From: Holacanthus passer
Taxonomy: Eukaryota; Chordata; Actinopteri; Pomacanthidae
Direction: 5' to 3'
Assembly: GCA_025331565.1 (NCBI GenBank)
Contig: JAFREQ010000091.1
Location: forward strand, 132,001 to 196,000
DNA: 64,000 bases
Positions 10,699-22,695 of this stretch are shown piece by piece. Under the pieces are notes generated by a model, which was given only the letters and a program-made list of their open reading frames with translations, was not told where the DNA came from and did not search any database. Both the position numbers and the translations under genes were made by a program. Numbering within the stretch: position 1 is the first letter of the stretch; each line of letters starts with the position of its first letter.

Positions 10699-11460
10699 AT
10701 TATTTAAAAAAAAAAAATTCTAATAAACTGATGAACTGTTTTATATCTGAGTTGTTGCTGTCATTAACATGAATATTGAAATCACAAGAAATGATAATAC
10801 TAAAGAAATCAATTGTGATTTTAGATTAAAAATAAACAACCCAAGTTTCAAACCAAGTTTCAGTGTAGGAAGAGAAGGAGAAGCATTAGCAGGGTCAGAC
10901 AGAGAAAGCTTGATTTGTAATAGACAGCCAATAGACATTTTTTTACTTGTTACTGGACTTTGGTCTATTGTTAATTAATACTTTAATATGAGGTGTCTGG
11001 CAGGGCACCCTGGTGGCAAGAGGTGTGGCACCCGTTTATTTGAACATGAAAGAGCATGGATGACCAAACATTAAGAACAGGGGGATAGTTGGTATGATCT
11101 TCAACAGCTGCCTCATTGGATATCCCAGAGTGCACACTGACAGAGAGCAAGGTCGAGGTCTACTTCCATACCAGGTGAGAGTGAGCCACAGTCGTAGTGT
11201 GTTTCTTTCGGTGATGGGACACAGTCAGAGAGGAGGGGAAATTCCTGCAGGACATCGACTGTGGGCTCCAGCGTTTGAAACTTAGAGATAGATGGAGAGC
11301 CTCTGGCATAGCACAGTGAGGGGACTGCTTGCCTCTCATCTTTTTGCTCTTTACCAAAGTCCAGGGCTCTGGGGCTGAACAAACTTTGTTGTTAATCTTT
11401 GTTCTGACAGTGGCAGTTATGGAGAGGTGCATGAAGAGCTCATCCTTCTTTCTCAAATCA
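10699..11460 (-). mobile_element. L2-like LINE, 5' segment (ORF1/esterase-like part and endonuclease)
   Basis: Next to the SINE, the minus strand shows SCDFNIHVNDSNNSDIKQF, the GDFNIHVD block of the LINE apurinic-type endonuclease with G changed to C. Further upstream, around 11090-11000, the translation gives PPVLNVWSSMLFHVQINGC followed by HTSCHQGALPD. It resembles the GxSMVRH and CHPGA motifs of the esterase-like part of CR1/L2 ORF1. Around 11360-11280, PEPWTLVKSKKMRGK and QTLEPTVDVLQ resemble the PWTxV...NRFxxL stretch that precedes it in such elements. The endonuclease match is strong. The esterase and PWT matches are inference. Confidence 0.68.
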
Positions 11461-11539
11461 TCTCGTAAGTGATGGAAATCTTCAATTAGTAGCTGCTAGA
11501 AGACAGTAGGCAGGCTAAAGCCTTTTTTTCCCCTATTAC

Positions 11540-11745
11540 ACAGGAGTTTAACCGGTCCCTGTAAATCTTTATGGAGAAGGAACTCACGGGTGTCCAAAAC
11601 CATCTTCCTGACGCAGTACACCACCTGCACCAATGTGACTGGCATCAACCTGCAGTTTAAATGATTGATCCATGTGTGGGGCAGCCAGGACAGGTGCAAC
11701 ACAAATAATTACCTTTACACTATCAAAACCCCCGATATATTTTAC
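11540..11745 (-). mobile_element. Ty3/gypsy RNase H fragment
   Basis: The minus strand reads FDSVKVIICVAPVLAAP followed by FKLQVDASHIGAGGVLRQE. This is the junction of the reverse transcriptase connection and RNase H domain in Ty3/gypsy polyproteins. Asp of QVDAS is the first RNase H catalytic residue. The frame breaks soon after GFGHP, and no reverse transcriptase palm, integrase or LTR is visible nearby. It is an orphan scrap of a different lineage from the element at 50.6-54.0 kb. Confidence 0.8.
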
Positions 11746-13954
11746 TTTCAACAGTTCAGTTTCAACAGGTTACTACAAAGGTTTCTGTAGAGGCAGTTTG
11801 CTGCCAGCGGCAGATAGTGATCAATTGTCCTGCACATTCACATGAGGGGGTGGCAAGCACTACCCAACCTGTCCACTGAGGTACATCACTGTTGTCTGAG
11901 CATCAGAAGTTCAGAATCCAAAAACTTACACTTCGCTGAACTGACTTGATAGAAGTGTTTTATTGGCACTTTTATCTACTACGTTAATGCCGTTTTCAAT
12001 TATATAGGAACAATACAGAATGTCTCCTAACAAACTTGAATACATATGTAGTGAATCCACCTTGGCTTTGCCAGCATATCATTGGACAGCTTATAGTGGG
12101 AACGTTTACTTGATTTTGGAACCAAAGAAGTTTCCCCTTTCACTCCCTCACCACAGAACTATCACACTGACACAAAACACCATGGACAAACACACACTAT
12201 CAGCAAGGGAGCTTTAAGCACAAAAATGGACATTTATGACAGAGGTCTGGTGAGATTAGCGGGGCCTAAATGGACAAGAAGCAAATGACAACCAATATTT
12301 CCAGAGACTGTAAATACAACCAAGGTGTTAATCCTTATCTCATTCCAGACTCATCTCTCCCTTCTCTGTGGATCTCCAGTAGGGGAGCTCAACAAACCAG
12401 ATAAAGACCATACAATTTCCAGTAACCATGACTTGAAAACGAGGACTCTGTCCTTGCTAGCCGTGTCAGAATTACATGAGTATTGTACACAATATAAATC
12501 CAATGCCAACAATTAGTATTGTACCTCTTTACAGACATGTTAATAGCTGGCTAAACATCTCATTGCTAAATAAAACGAGTTATTACATTATTAGTGTAAA
12601 GCGCCTTTCTGCCATGTAACCATACTACCATCAACTGGTCATTTACAGTAAGTCCTCTTCCATTCAAAACTTAGGTTAGGTTCAACAATTCAAAGTTTTA
12701 TATAGGAATTATCTTCCTCCAGTTGAAACAATGGGAAGAGAAGGAAGAGCCCTGATTGGTGGAGACAGCCACTGCCACACCTCTTATTCCCCCAAGGACA
12801 ACAACAGCTGATCCCTTGTGCTTGCTCTCTTACTCTTAGGCCTCCCTTTGGCTTCTTTTTTTCTTCTTTTTCCCTTTTATGTACAGTTTTTTGCTACATA
12901 CTCCGAGGAGTTTTTCTTTTTATCTGCAAGCAATATTTTTTCCTTTTTTCATTATTGTCAAATCTCCAGCAACAGCCAACGCAGCTCAAAACATTATTAC
13001 TGGTGACGACTATCTTAAAGCCTTACATTTCTTTATAAGTATCCTTGCAGTCAATCACTACGACTGAATCCTCTCCTTCACCATTACCCAATTTATTACA
13101 CAGCTTACTGTATTGTCTTCTCATTTTATTAAGATCAATATTGCTCATTTGTTCCATCTTGACTATAATGTAATGGTTATCAGTCATTTCATTTATCTTG
13201 TGCTAGTAGGTGTTAGATCAATAAATTGGCTTAAACATATTGTGTATAGTGGCTCATTTGCTTGATTGACAGTGTCTCAGCATGTCATAATCAGTCAACC
13301 TAGTTCTTTCTTGCTCCATCCAGACTCCCTTGCCTTTGATCAAATGTAGTGTTAATAGCTGCAGTAACTGCCAAGACGACAGCGAGCAGTTACCAAAACT
13401 CCAGGCGACACCTGTAGGGGACACACAGATGCTACTGCCATGTTTTTCCTCCTGATTTACCACTCCCTGTGGGTATAGAACATTTTCCACCAGTGATGAT
13501 GCCTGGCAGCGGAGCAACAATCACAGTGATTTAGATAAAAGCAGAAAATTTTGATCAGGCATGTTCTCAGTTGCAGCTCCTCAACATCTATCATACATGT
13601 ATTTATTCTGCTTGATTTTTATATTAAGCCTTTTCTGTCACATACCTTATTTATTTTTCTTCTGCAAATTGAATGGTCTCCGAATCACTGTCATTTTTAT
13701 TTCTGCCTCTACTTCTACTTGCCCTGTTTATCCAGCCAACATTTCTTTTTTACCTCTCTTGGTCTTTCAGGCTTAGCACTATGTACTGATAGCCATGCTA
13801 GCAGTGAGGCTTTATGGGATAGCAATGTTGGGCTTTTGGTCATTTTGCTCCAGAAGCACAGTAAGATAATTAATATATAGAATATCTATTAAATGGCTAA
13901 TTTTATGTCAGTCCGTCTAATAGTTACGTAAAGATACCCATGGTGTCCAGAGGA
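11746..13954. other. unassigned non-coding sequence
   Basis: No gene is recognised. T/C-rich sequence at 12,840-12,960 and 13,590-13,760 gives long F/S/L-rich frames that are composition artefacts. An AATAAA near 13,219 follows a pyrimidine-rich stretch and could belong to an old retroelement, but no ends are visible. Confidence 0.5.
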
Positions 13955-14262
13955 TGTATCCTAATGTCATCCCCTGACCTTTTCTCTTGCTCCACTAATA
14001 GGCAGAAGGTTTGAATTATCCTGGGAAATATTACAGCATCAACTCAGTGGACTGGCACAAAATGTCCATTTTATGATATTTTTGGTTCACAAAGGATGAG
14101 TCTCTGACTTTGGTGATCTTCTGACATTGCCACCGTGAGTTTCCTATTTCTGGATTTAAGTGAACTGTCTCAACAGCTATTGGATGGATTGCCATGAAAT
14201 TGTAATAAATTTGGCGATCCCCCGACTTTTATCTAGTGCCATTATCAGGTCAAATTGCTTGG
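13955..14262. repeat. dispersed repeat (CAGAGGATGAATCCTAATG family)
   Basis: Landmarks in order: TGGTGTCCAGAGGATGTATC, CTAATGTCATCCCCTGACCT, then after an insertion or divergent stretch TGGTGATCTTCTGACATTGC, GTCTCAACAGCTATTGGATG and GATTGCCATGAAATTG. This is the opposite orientation to the copy at 4.19-4.56 kb. Confidence 0.65.
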
Positions 14263-14354
14263 TTTACCAAGTAAACATTCAGAGATTCTTTTTTTGTCCT
14301 CCATAGAAGAAAACAATGCATAAATAAACAAGAATATTACAAAACAAGCCTCTT

Positions 14355-14770
14355 ACAGTGGTATATTTAAAACAGTTATAGTTGAGGGCACAAAACTGCT
14401 CCTGAAGCAGATTTTTTTTGTTTGTGCAGATTGGTTGTCGGTATCTACAGCCAAAGGGGGAAGAAGGTAAAGCATGGGCTTGCTATGGTCGTTGCTCTGA
14501 GAGTGGGACAGGGAGGCAGGGGTTGACCAATTAGCTTTTTTCTATTGGTCAGGTTGAGCATGGTGAAACAGGACAGGGCACAGTACAGGAGGATGGGTTC
14601 AAGTCTACTTTGGTAAAGAAGAAGCAGGAGGTGGGGTTTGACTGAGGGAGCCTTAAGAATCCCAAAAGGACAGGACATCCTCCATTGTTCCTGCGTGTTT
14701 TTGTCCAGTTGAAGATGATGTTATGGCAGTTTGATCCAGCATCACTATGATGATCAGCTAAGAATCTCAT
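14355..14770 (-). mobile_element. Jockey-group LINE, C-terminal fragment
   Basis: The minus strand contains SNDHSKPMLYLLPPLAVDTD followed by KICFRSSFVPSTI. This matches the C-terminal signature HPxHxLFxLLPSGRRYR...RxxxSFFPxA of a common teleost non-LTR polymerase. Upstream on the same strand are remnants of the preceding palm/thumb region, broken by frameshifts. The copy lacks the catalytic domain and its 5' parts. The same C-terminal signature occurs on the plus strand near 23.79-23.87 kb. Confidence 0.65.
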
Positions 14771-17700
14771 CTACATGGAGGTTTCTCTGAAGTGTTTCCT
14801 AACTGTTTGTTTTTGGGGGTTTTTTCTTTATAAGAGAAATTATTTGACGATGAAAACCAGCTGGTTAGGTTTTAGGTTTATCAAGATGGGGAGGTTAGGC
14901 TGCATTCCATGAGCTTTTCTATAGGGCCAGTCTGGGATTGTCTCCTATACAGTGGGCGGAATTTTCCAACATTGGCCCAGGTGCAACTTCACTGATCTGT
15001 CTATAGAAAGCCTGTTTGCTTTTGTTAATTTCATTTAAGTTAATGTAGTTCCCAGAAGCCAGTCTTAAAACTAGTGTACTATCTACTGTTTTAGTAAGAT
15101 AAAACAATTTCCTGTAGGGTGGCAAGCTTGGTTATAAAGGAAATTCAGCTGCAAAGCTTTTCCTCAATTATCATTTTCTTTGGTTTCTCCCTCATATCCT
15201 CCAGTCCCTGTGTCTCTTCATTTCTCCAGCCATCTTATCTGTCCTATTTCTTTCTCTTTCCAACCTTTACCCCCTTCTGCTGTCCTTGTTATGACATTCA
15301 ATCTTCCCATCAGACCTCCTTCCTCTCTGACCTCTCACCATCTATGTCAATAACCATCTCATCTCCACACACTGACAGAGTAGGGATTTATCCCCCATTT
15401 GACTCGATTCTTCTGTCCTCCCTGTCATTCCACTGTCCCCCTGATGTGTCCGTCGATGATCTGACTGTATTTAGATTGAGAAAAAAGACATATTAAAGCC
15501 AGGTGTCAAAACATCCATGATGGACTGACAGATAATCATACACACATGTGGTTGTAGTATCCAAAATGCAAAGATGAAACGAACCCACACCCACATTCAC
15601 TCGATATCAGAGAGGCACCCTGACTGACCAGTAGACAAGAATCATCTGGGTTTGTGTTGAAATGTTGAACAAGCCTGTTGTACTTCTACTGGGAAGAAAA
15701 CACCTTGGTGGGAACTTCACTCCGGCATGCAGCGCCCATTAACATTTCTAAGCCTTGTTAACACTAAAGCTATTGTGTGAGCTAACCCAGTGGTTCTTGA
15801 ACTTCTCTGACCCCCATGGTTGACAAAATTAAACAGCACTCAAGAGATAGATAGCATTTTGGGTTTGATTGACATGCTTGCTTGATGAGCATCAACTATT
15901 TATATTTTCTTCCCTGTCAAAAGTATGTTTATCTAGTATTTCATATGTTGAATTGTTTCCTGGATAAATCTTGCTAATCCAGCCTTTTTCACAGCTGGTA
16001 TTGGAACTTGTCATAAAAGAAAAGGCACAGGTGGAATGAATACATGGCTAATGATGGTCCTGACTCCATTCTTACAATTACAGTTCATAATGGTAATCAC
16101 ACCTGTGTAATCACACCTGTGTTTGACAAGTCAAAATGTTTACTGTAAAAAGGAATGAGCAAACCCAATCCAAGCCAAGTGGCAGCTCTAAAGGTTAGGG
16201 CTGTTTATACTTGTTTTTTTCAAGGTAAATAGTTTGTAAGCAAGCTAACATCTTTACACTGATGTTTTACAACGATCAAAAACGAGGATGGACTATTAAT
16301 CTTAAACTGAAATCACTCCTTACCACAATTGTCATAAATACTGCAAAGAGGCAATGTCTGCAGGGACCAGGATGGGTGTGTTATGAGATGTTGTGTTTAA
16401 AGATGGATCCCATTCATTCCAATGAAAATGTGGGACAATTTGACAGCTCTGCTTAACTATATTCAGCTTTCTTTCTCCATCCATGGTACAAGAGCTTTCA
16501 ATGGATTTTGACAGTGCTGGGTAAGGATTTGTCCATGTAAGTTTTGTGTAGGCAGGATGTTGTACTGAAAATTACTCAGGCCTTGTGTATTCTATTTAAA
16601 GCACATATCCAGTGGCACAATATTATGGTTTAATAGTGCAGCAATAACCTTTTCCCTCCTACACAGAGGATCAATCATATTGTTATCAGCTTGTGTGTGG
16701 TTGTTGATGTGTGTCTTCCATTATGTTTCATTACAAAACATCCAATTCTTTATATGGATTTTAATTAATAAACTTTGCAAGACTGAGACTCATGCTGTTT
16801 CTTTTTGCAGACACAGTCTCTTGCTTTCGACAAAACTGTCTTCACATGGAACAGAGGGTTAATGTTGGATTATTGTTAGACTTTGAAAAAATTGTCAAAA
16901 TTTTGCCAAACTTTTGAAGGCTGCAGGAATAGACTGAATGTGGATGGCTGAAGTGCCTTTGCAGCTGTAAATGGGTGTTCATTCTCATCCTGTCTAATTA
17001 TTGTGGCAGACTGTGTTATTTTTCTTATAGCTGCTTTGTTCTGGCTGACAAATTCAGTATTTTAGCAGCGTGGGGTCAAGCTGTGCAGACATGTCTTGAT
17101 CACATTGCTTCTTTGTGAGACAGATTTTTTTGAAATAATCAAAATAATATTTAGTAAAAATAATTGAAATATTCTATCATCCTAGTACCCATCTTTTCAT
17201 CCATCTGGCAGTATAAATATAGGGAAAAATGCTCCTACTCTTCAGACAGTTAAAAAAGTACAGATGTTGGGCCATGGCACATTTCTTCCACTGTGTCCGT
17301 GTCCACCATGCCACAGCACTTTTACATTTTTACTGGGCAAGACACTGGGCCATGACAACACTGAAAATAGTCCTTTTGATGCTTCTCCTGCTGTTTGTGT
17401 GTGTTAGGAATGATGCAGTTCACATGAGTTGGCTATGGGCTCAGGAAAGGATAGCTACCATCTCTTCCTTGCTACTGTCTAACATGGGGCTTTGCTTTTG
17501 TCTCTTGTTTTTATAGTGACAGAGACTTTACTTTTTGCTACTGGTCCCACCACATAGCCCCGTATCTTTAAGAGTTGCACCCATAAAGGACTATTCTCCA
17601 CCTCACAATATAAATCCAATGCCGACATTAAGTGCAAATACAGGAAGGATGATATACTGTATGTGGAGAGGCAGACAGTGAGGGAGAGGATGATAGATAT

Positions 17701-18076
17701 GTGTGCCACATCCAGCTTTCATGGAGAAGACTTAAAGAGGTGAAGAGTCAATGCAGCTAAGCAGTGGTCAGTCTCGCACATGTACCCTGACCCCCTACCT
17801 CACACACCATGTAGACAAGAATGGCAGGAATGACAGCAGGAGAGAAAGGTAAGAGACCTTGCAAACTCCAGCGGAGGTTCTAGGGTCAGTGGAGATCTGG
17901 AGCTTAGCCCTGAATAAGTATTATTTTAATACATTACAGTCCATCATTCTGCCATTCAGTCCAGGAGGAGACATTATTGGTGAGTAATCTTAATCACATT
18001 AAAAGTTATATTATATATGAACATTTGAATTTGCCCTAACAAAACTCAACATAGATGGTGTTTTTTGACTTTGGAG

Positions 18077-18077
<1 letters not shown>
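14771..18077. other. unassigned non-coding sequence
   Basis: No gene is recognised. Pyrimidine-rich sequence at 15,180-15,430 creates a 125-codon S/F/P-rich frame without domain features. A short piece at 15,788-15,840 (AGTGGTTCTTGAACTTCTCT) resembles a common dispersed repeat head. AATCACACCTGTGT is directly duplicated at about 16,095-16,122. Confidence 0.5.

Positions 18078-18112
<35 letters not shown>
18078..18112. repeat. (GT)n microsatellite
   Basis: An uninterrupted GT run ends in GCGCGC. It is simple sequence with no coding content. Confidence 0.95.
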
Positions 18113-19457
18113 CTCTGTCATCTAAAGCCACGTAGACTATATGCTTTGAAAGTCAAGTTGTGTTCAGACTTATAAGACCTACTTCGGTGTGCAGAGAAAG
18201 CCCATTTTAACATATAATATTATATTTATTCATAAAGGAATGTCTGTAAGGCATGAGATTTGTTTGGGCAGGTTGAGAGTGTTTTGGCAACACTGTATGA
18301 TGTTAAACAGCAATGTCAAATTATGTAACATAATGAGATTTCAGTATTGAGCTATACATTCATGAGTTTACATTACACTAACCTAAAAACCTATTATAAT
18401 AATAAAGTTTCAGAGTGACAGAGAAGTAGTGTCCTCATAACCATAGTAACTCAGTCCTGTCTGTGTGTGCACAGTGTGAGAGGGAAGGACGCTGTGCTCC
18501 TGCCAGAAAAGTCACTGACTGAGATTACTCTGAGCAGCGTGCATGGGAATAAATTACAAAATCACAGATTTGTGTATATTTCTCGCTTTCCCCTCTGATA
18601 GTCTGAAAAACATTTGTCACTAGTCGCTTTTCCGAAATAAAGTTGCTGAAAAGTTGCCAACTTGGCAACACTGTGTGTTCATATGAAACAGTTTGGCAGT
18701 GAAGACGAGCCAAGCTGAAGAAAAAAATACCTGTGGCTATACACAGGCCCTAAACATTTTCCAAGGTAAACTGGCCTTTAATTAATCATTGTCAAACCCA
18801 TTGAGCATGGACTGTGACGTGATCACCATCATAAGTGTCTATCCAAAGGTAGAGCAACATTTAACCAAAAGCACATCGAGATAAACAGTTGGTGGCGCTA
18901 AGTTAAAGTTGAAAACCAGCTATTAAACCATTGCAAAAGAAGCAGATGACTTTTAGAGCATCAGCTTTTGGAAGCCATGGCACTTCTTTCCTTTTCTCCA
19001 GTCATGGCCACAGCAGCTGACGGCCACGTTTTTCCAGGAAAGTGTGGGATCTTTGAAATTAGGCAAGAAAAAAAACTACACTTTTATAGTTGCAAGATTC
19101 AAGGCATATAATGTTCAGTCCTAACTTCTCTTGGGGCCTGTACTTGGATGGTATGTTGACTGTTGTTCCGTGATACAGTTTTTATATAATTCCCTTGGAT
19201 GATAAATGTGACTCGTAATAACCCAATGCTGCTTATTTATTTGGAGGTTGTGGGGGCTGTTTTTCCCAGCTGACTGAGAGGATGTTTTTATGACAAATTG
19301 AGTATTTTACGGCTGCTCAGTGGCAGCATGTTGAATGACTGGATGACTTTACATGGCTGACTGATTTGTCTGCAGAGTGTCAGGATGGCATCAGGGATTC
19401 TAGTGGTCAGCCAAAGACAGACCATACATGATAATGCAGTCTGCTGCTACCCTGCAA

Positions 19458-19458
<1 letters not shown>
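18113..19458. other. unassigned non-coding sequence
   Basis: Nothing recognisable on either strand. Confidence 0.5.

Positions 19459-19492
<34 letters not shown>
19459..19492. repeat. (CA)n microsatellite
   Basis: An uninterrupted CA run of about 17 units. Confidence 0.95.
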
Positions 19493-19496
<4 letters not shown>

Positions 19497-20431
19497 AGAG
19501 AAGGCCTGTGGTTTTCCCTTTGTAAGGCTGTCCTAAGCCAAACATGACACATCTACCTCCATCTCACACAGCCCGTCTCTCATTATATGTATAACTCTCC
19601 CTCTCATGCAAAAAATATTATTTTACTTACTAGCTATTATTTTCTTGTCCAGGCAAAAACACTGAGGTAAAAACACATTAACAGGTACATAACAGTCCAG
19701 ATTAATCTTTTGCTCTGGTAGTCTCATAAACCCTGTTCAAATGGAACTTCTTTTAGTTCTCTGATTTGTATTAATGGCAGAGGCCATCTGATCCCTGTGT
19801 GAATCTGCCAGTTCTGTTGTTGGAGAAGTAAAAGTTCTGAATTTCTTTCCCTGCCACACCATGATATCTTCCCTCTTTCTCCTGGGCCTAGAGTTATGGA
19901 GACAAAGGTGGAAATTATTAATGAATGCCCTGATATATTTGGGGTACATTTAGATACCTCATAGACCTGCTCAGAAAAAGACTTTGAATTTGGTCACTGT
20001 GGTTACTGTGACTCAAATGATAAACAAGACATCTAAAATTTCCCCACTGTGGGACCAATAAAGGTTTATCTTAAAATGTGTCTAAGTGTAGAGTAACATA
20101 CATGTATAGAGATACATAAATAACAGTGAGGGGAAAACGTGAATACGCGAAGATAAACACAACATGAACTGTATTAAGAAAGTATACAGCATGCAGTGAC
20201 AGTGTAAGTACAGGTAATGCTAGTAGCTGACATTATATACAGAATAAACAGCTGGGTGTGAATACAGTTATACACTACAGGACAGATATGTATAATGCAG
20301 ACAACAGTATAAAAATGAATACACTATAGAGCAGACCTATACTGTATGGACAGAGGTATGATTTATTGGTATGAGAGATCATAATGGTACAGGTGAGTCT
20401 ACATCTGGATGGAATATTCAGATGGATTCAT
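19493..20431. other. unassigned sequence ending in a retroposon-like 3' end
   Basis: Most of this stretch is unassigned. At about 20,040-20,072 the string TTTCCCCACTGTGGGACCAA followed by TAAAGGTTTATCTTA resembles the 3' terminus of fish LINEs that end in TATCT-type repeats. I could not identify the body upstream. Confidence 0.4.
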
Positions 20432-20560
20432 TGCATTTGACCCCAGAGGATAAATCCTAATGACTTTGGTAACCCTACTTTTCATGCAGAGCACTTTTTC
20501 AATGAGATATCTCAACGTCTATTTGATGGGTTTACACAGACACTCATGATTCATGGATGT
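20432..20560. repeat. dispersed repeat (CAGAGGATGAATCCTAATG family)
   Basis: ACCCCAGAGGATAAATCCTA, ATGACTTTGGTAACCC, TTTTTCAATGAGATATCTCA and ACACTCATGATTCATGG follow in the family order. It is a partial, divergent copy. Confidence 0.65.
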
Positions 20561-21935
20561 AAAACACAACATGTATGTATAAACATAAATATGTTCTCTT
20601 AATGAAAGATTCTTAAGGTTAACCGGAATTGAGGCAATTGCAAACTCTGTACCCAAAATGCAGCTCAGGTTCGAGTGGATTCTCAGGTTCTCAGGCTGAA
20701 TTTTTTAATCCCGAAGCATTATTTTATTTGCTTGTAGACTCATTTAGTTACTTATCAGAATGGTTACTTGAATATGATGCTTCTGTGAATAATGGTTATT
20801 TCTTAATCTGTAATCTGTAATTCAGAAACAAGCTAAGCACCAGTTGCAGTTGTACATCCTTGCTGATGTTATATACTGTTTATGATGCGATGCCGTGCAG
20901 CTGTAACACTACGGAGACATATTTTTCACCCACATTCATGGAACATTTTCAACTGCAGTACATATGTTGAACACATTAGAAAGTGTCATCTGTATGTATT
21001 TTATACCCACGTCTTTAACTGATCTAACTTCCAGCGTGCCCAGTGACTGTAGTTCATCAAATAGGCCTGAAGCGGCTAAATGTGCGGAGGAGGGAAAAAA
21101 TTAAACTGAAACTCACTGAACTGTGGAATAATGCAAATGAATCTTTACCAATTAATTGCATCTTGATGCCATAATGTGGGTGTTAGAAATGTTAATCGTG
21201 GACTCTGGAGTTTGGCAGAGTGTTTTGATATATTGTTGATATCCCCTATGTGTTTATTTGAGTGTTAGACCTTTGGAGTTTTCCTCATGTTCACAAAGCT
21301 GCTTGAGGAATGTCACCAAGATAATATTAGATCTGATATGACATTTGGGTTATGTGAGGGTTAAGGCTATGCTAATAATTAATGTGTACATGATTATACT
21401 ATCAGTGTTTTGAGACCAGTACATGCTCCCCAGCTATCAATCATCATCCCATTTATAATCTCCCCCATTTATAATCATCTAATCATTTCTTGTCAGGATC
21501 AAAATCCCGGTCCATAAATATGTATGGAAGATTTTCCCCGTTGATGTTGGCTGATAAGATTGGACTGACAAAGCAGAGATCAAATGCCAAAGCTAAATGA
21601 CTTTTAGTGATTATCACATCACTGCTGAAACTGTCCCATCATTATCAATACGCTGATTAAAGCTAAGATAAACACATAGCAATTTAAATATAACTGGTTT
21701 AATTTCAGAATCTATTAAAATGAAAGATTGCTATCAAGATGTATTGCAGAAGAAGGTCCATATGATGGCCTACATATCTTATCTGTAGGCTAGACTTTGT
21801 GTACGCTGTAGCTGAAACTATGTGAAAACTGTAAAAAGTGTTCAGCACTATACTTCATTTCTGCTCATTTAAATTTAACTTAGAAATTGAATTGACTAGG
21901 GTTTGACATTTGCATGAAAAATAAGCCTTAATGTC
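20561..21935. other. unassigned non-coding sequence
   Basis: Nothing recognisable. The 63-codon plus-strand frame at 20,629 has no domain motif. Confidence 0.5.
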
Positions 21936-22195
21936 CACTCAGTGTCCACTTTATTAGGCACACCAGTGAGGTTGAATGAAATCTAATACAACTGTTCTGC
22001 TCTTAATTCTATTTTTATGATGCCCACAAGGTTGTTTTGGGCATCATTGTCACAGAGGTGTAAATGCATTTATATATTTTAGTACTGAGGTCGTAGTTAG
22101 TGATGGTGGTGTGCAGGACTGCATTACATTCAGAGGTGTTTCTTATATTCTGTTCTTCTCATGTACGTAAATGGGAAGAACAAAAAATCAATCCC
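21936..22195 (+). repeat. dispersed repeat (CACTTTATTAGGCACACC family)
   Basis: The block begins CAGTGTCCACTTTATTAGGC and continues with TACAACTGTTCTGCTCTTAA, TTAGTACTGAGGTCGTAG and GTGTTTCTTATATTCTGTTC. It is a recognisable copy of the teleost repeat that opens CCACTTTATTAGGTACACC. No coding capacity. Confidence 0.7.
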
Positions 22196-22695
22196 TTTAA
22201 CTACGACTTTGGTAATAGACATATTATGGAACTTACACAATGTCAACAAAAATTAAAAATTACGACATTTGTAAAGATTGTTGCTCACTGTGTGCCAATA
22301 GGTTGTATATAATTTAATTACTTCTATATATGTTTTGTAAAATATCAATTGGGGTCCTGCATTATCATGTTCAATTTTCTGAACAGGGGCTCTGTTGAGA
22401 ATGTGAAAATATGCAGTACTAAGAAACCTGTTCCTACATAGTGAAATGCATAAAATATATCCTATTTTATTTACAGAAATTGTACATATGGGAAATGTAG
22501 TGAATGAACTGGAAAAAGCAAACAAACTCTACAATTTCTCTAAATGTAAGTGAATGTATTGATGAATGAAGAAACCTGTAGTATTACAGTGACATGTAAT
22601 CCAACATAGGATAAAACAGAAATTGATCCAAGTGCTGTCGCCCATGTTTTTAATAGGTTACACACTAAGAAATGGGCCAGATAGTATTTTGGCTC
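22196..22695. other. unassigned AT-rich sequence
   Basis: No gene or classified repeat is recognised. It leads directly into the LINE copy that follows. Confidence 0.45.

Noticed and set aside
15119..15496. 125-codon plus-strand open frame rich in Ser, Phe and Pro
   Set aside because: It is the translation of a pyrimidine-rich stretch, and no real protein features are visible.
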